Of a DNA stretch of 7,455 nucleotides, positions 6,239-7,455 are shown piece by piece. Under the pieces are notes generated by a model. That model did no database searches and had not been told where the DNA came from. It saw nothing but the letters and a program-made list of their open reading frames with translations. The stretch spans positions 1 through 7,455 of the forward strand of contig CAMJDE010000086.1 in assembly GCA_946404295.1 (NCBI GenBank), given 5' to 3'. Within the stretch, counting starts at the first letter, position 1. Each line of letters begins with the position of its first letter. The position numbers and the translations under genes were made by a program. Origin of the DNA: an uncultured Clostridia bacterium. GTDB taxonomy: Bacteria; Bacillota; Clostridia; Oscillospirales; CAG-272.

Positions 6239-6826
6239 TTATAGAAATCCCTCGACGAGGATCTTCACCCCGATCAGAACGAGCAGGACGCCGCCCGCGA
6301 GTTCGGCTTTGCTTTTCGACTTTGCGCCGAAGATGGCGCCGATCCCAAGCCCCACCGACGAGAGGGCGGCGGTCGTCACGCCGATCAGGCACGCGGCTTT
6401 CGCGATCGACACGTTCCCCATCACCCCGAACGAGATCCCGACGGCGAGGGCGTCGATACTGGTCGCCACGGCGAGCAGAAAGAGCGAGAGCGCGCCGCGC
6501 CGCTCGGTCGCCTCTACCTTCGCCGTCCCGTCCTTGCCCGCCGCGGGGGCGTCCTGCGCGCGCGAAAGCCCCTCGCGGATCATATTCGCGCCGATCAGAC
6601 ACAGGATCAGGCAGGCGAGGATATGATCCACCCCGTCGACGTGCCGCCCGAACTCCGCGCCGAGCCGATAGCCGAGAAGCGGCATCAGCGCCTGAAACCC
6701 GCCGAACCAAAGCGCGACGGAAAGGTAGTCCCCCGGGCGGGGCCGCCCGAGCGAGAGCCCGCGGCAGACCGCCACGGCGAACGCGTCCATCGACAGCCCG
6801 ACCCCGATCAAGAATACGGCAAGCAT
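6239..6826 (-). CDS. mntP: Putative manganese efflux pump MntP
   Basis: This 195-residue polytopic membrane protein has about six hydrophobic segments in two related halves, the layout and size of the MntP family (about 185-195 residues). The paired acidic motifs are present: GLSMDAFAVAV near the N-terminus and ATSIDALAVGISFG in the second half; these intramembrane aspartates are thought to be needed for Mn(II) export. The loop between the halves (about residues 88-110) is charged and variable. The start ATG (6826-6824) follows AAAGGAGGGG closely. The gene is monocistronic as far as visible: it converges with trxA at the hairpin array and diverges from the GNAT gene. In several bacteria mntP is controlled by Mn-sensing riboswitches, but here the predicted leader is too short for one. 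The assignment rests on motifs and topology; substrate is inferred from the family. Confidence 0.93.
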   Translation of the reverse strand: MLAVFLIGVGLSMDAFAVAVCRGLSLGRPRPGDYLSVALWFGGFQALMPLLGYRLGAEFGRHVDGVDHILACLILCLIGANMIREGLSRAQDAPAAGKDGTAKVEATERRGALSLFLLAVATSIDALAVGISFGVMGNVSIAKAACLIGVTTAALSSVGLGIGAIFGAKSKSKAELAGGVLLVLIGVKILVEGFL

Positions 6827-6849
6827 AGGCGTTCCCCTCCTTTTCCCCG

Positions 6850-6858
6850 ATTATACCA
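6850..6858 (-). promoter_or_regulatory. Extended -10 promoter for mntP
   Basis: On the minus strand TGGTATAAT gives a perfect TATAAT with the TGn extension. No good -35 box lies 16-18 nt upstream (the region reads GAAAAA-like), consistent with an extended -10 promoter. The start should be near 6843, giving a leader of roughly 17 nt that is mostly ribosome binding site. Confidence 0.7.
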
Positions 6859-6892
6859 CGCCGGGCGGGCGGTTTTTCGCGAATTACGACGG

Positions 6893-6912
6893 ATCGAAAC
6901 CCGTTTTTCGAT
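6893..6912. promoter_or_regulatory. Inverted repeat abutting the GNAT -35 box, possible operator
   Basis: ATCGAAA (6893-6899) and TTTCGAT (6906-6912) form a perfect 7-bp inverted repeat with a 6-nt gap. Its right arm ends on the first T of the TTGACA box, a typical place for a repressor or activator site. GTTTTTCG also occurs twice, at 6872-6879 and 6903-6910, 31 bp apart, spanning the divergent region. No cognate regulator is recognised in the window. Confidence 0.35.
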
Positions 6913-6940
6913 TGACAAGCGGGGAAAAACGTGCTATCCT
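6912..6940 (+). promoter_or_regulatory. Sigma-A-type promoter for the GNAT gene
   Basis: A perfect TTGACA (6912-6917) is followed after 17 nt by TATCCT (6935-6940), with a TGC extended -10 element just before it (6932-6934). The transcript would start near 6947, leaving a leader of about 23 nt containing AAAGGAG. Confidence 0.8.
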
Positions 6941-6969
6941 ATTCGCGTAAAAGAAAAAGGAGAACGCCC

Positions 6970-7449
6970 ATGCAAGAACCGATTATCCGTCCCGCCCGGG
7001 AGGGCGATATTCCGCGCGTCGGGGAACTGCTCCGGCAGGTAAACGAGGTGCATCACACGATCCGCCCCGACCTGTTCAAAGCGGGCGCGCGCAAATATCG
7101 CGACGACGAGTTGCGGGTCATTTTCCGCGATCCCGAGACGCCCGTTTTCGTCTGCGAGGACGGGGGCGTGGTCGTCGGCTACGCCTTCTGCGTCGTGCAG
7201 ATACACGAGAACGACAACAACCTCGTCGACGGCAAAACGCTCTACCTCGACGATCTCTGCGTCGACGGGGCGGCGCGCGGGCGGGGGATCGGCACCGCTC
7301 TCTACCGGTTCGTTCTCGACTACGCAAAACGGATCGGCTGTCACAACGTCACCCTGAACGTCTGGGAGGGCAACGACGCCGCCTTCGCCTTTTACCGCAA
7401 GTGCGGGATGAAAGTGCAGAAAACCGGAATGGAAACGGTTTTGGAGTAA
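6970..7449 (+). CDS. GNAT family N-acetyltransferase
   Basis: The 159-residue protein is a single GNAT domain that transfers an acetyl group from acetyl-CoA to an unknown amine substrate. It begins IIRPAREGDIPRVGELL, the usual first strand and helix of the fold. The acetyl-CoA pyrophosphate-binding motif is ARGRGIGTALY (Arg103, Gly106, Gly108), preceded by the LYLDDLCV strand, and the C-terminal part NVTLNVWEGNDAAFAFYRKCGM is the conserved motif with the N..A..FY..G pattern. The frame is open back to 6931, but that GTG lies within the -10 region; the ATG at 6970 has AAAGGAG 7-8 nt upstream. It overall resembles small RimI/YjaB-like acetyltransferases, but substrate cannot be told. It is divergently transcribed from mntP; the window ends 6 nt after the stop, so downstream partners are not seen. 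Confidence 0.93.
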   Translation: MQEPIIRPAREGDIPRVGELLRQVNEVHHTIRPDLFKAGARKYRDDELRVIFRDPETPVFVCEDGGVVVGYAFCVVQIHENDNNLVDGKTLYLDDLCVDGAARGRGIGTALYRFVLDYAKRIGCHNVTLNVWEGNDAAFAFYRKCGMKVQKTGMETVLE

Positions 7450-7455
7450 AGATAC

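Noticed and set aside
6130..6828. Open frame on the plus strand across the hairpin array and antisense to mntP
   Set aside because: It is extremely Arg-rich, has no ribosome binding site and lies opposite a clear six-helix membrane protein.
6931..6969. GTG start at 6931 for the GNAT gene
   Set aside because: It overlaps the extended -10 element; the ATG at 6970 has a proper ribosome binding site and begins at the normal start of the fold.

Overview
The window comes from a GC-rich bacterium with Firmicutes-style expression signals. Nearly every gene has a strong AGGAGG-type ribosome binding site 6-10 nt before its start, and the promoters are clean TTGACA/TATAAT sigma-A types. The gene content (an ApbE / NusG-domain-II / Gx-transporter operon, a BspA-like leucine-rich-repeat protein, MntP) fits an uncultured GC-rich member of Clostridia, possibly gut-associated. 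That placement is an inference from gene content, not a phylogenetic result.

Layout. Positions 1-1959 (minus strand) hold a tightly overlapping operon read leftward: an ApbE-type flavin transferase lipoprotein (895-1959), a membrane-anchored NusG domain II protein (533-898) and a Gx transporter-family membrane protein that runs off the left edge (1-533). Positions 1960-2187 are a divergent promoter region with one good promoter for each side. Positions 2188-5679 (plus strand) encode a 1163-residue BspA-like LRR protein with no visible export signal. A small thioredoxin follows at 5764-6078. Positions 6079-6238, between the convergent thioredoxin and mntP genes, are filled by an array of five different hairpins separated by four identical 7-nt spacers. 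mntP (6239-6826, minus) and a GNAT acetyltransferase (6970-7449, plus) diverge from a second two-way promoter region.

How the genes may work together. The left operon looks like the envelope flavinylation / extracellular electron transfer type of locus in Firmicutes: ApbE attaches FMN to exported proteins, and NusG-II and Gx-transporter genes commonly sit beside it together with polyprenyl diphosphate synthase genes. The remaining genes (LRR protein, thioredoxin, Mn efflux pump, acetyltransferase) show no obvious shared pathway.

The most unusual element is the hairpin array at 6093-6237. The stems have unrelated sequences but each is a perfect or near-perfect inverted repeat, and each abuts the same directional spacer GCGATAT with no extra bases. 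This pattern suggests selection for structure plus a short recognition sequence. It does not match an ordinary terminator, a CRISPR array or a single REP element.
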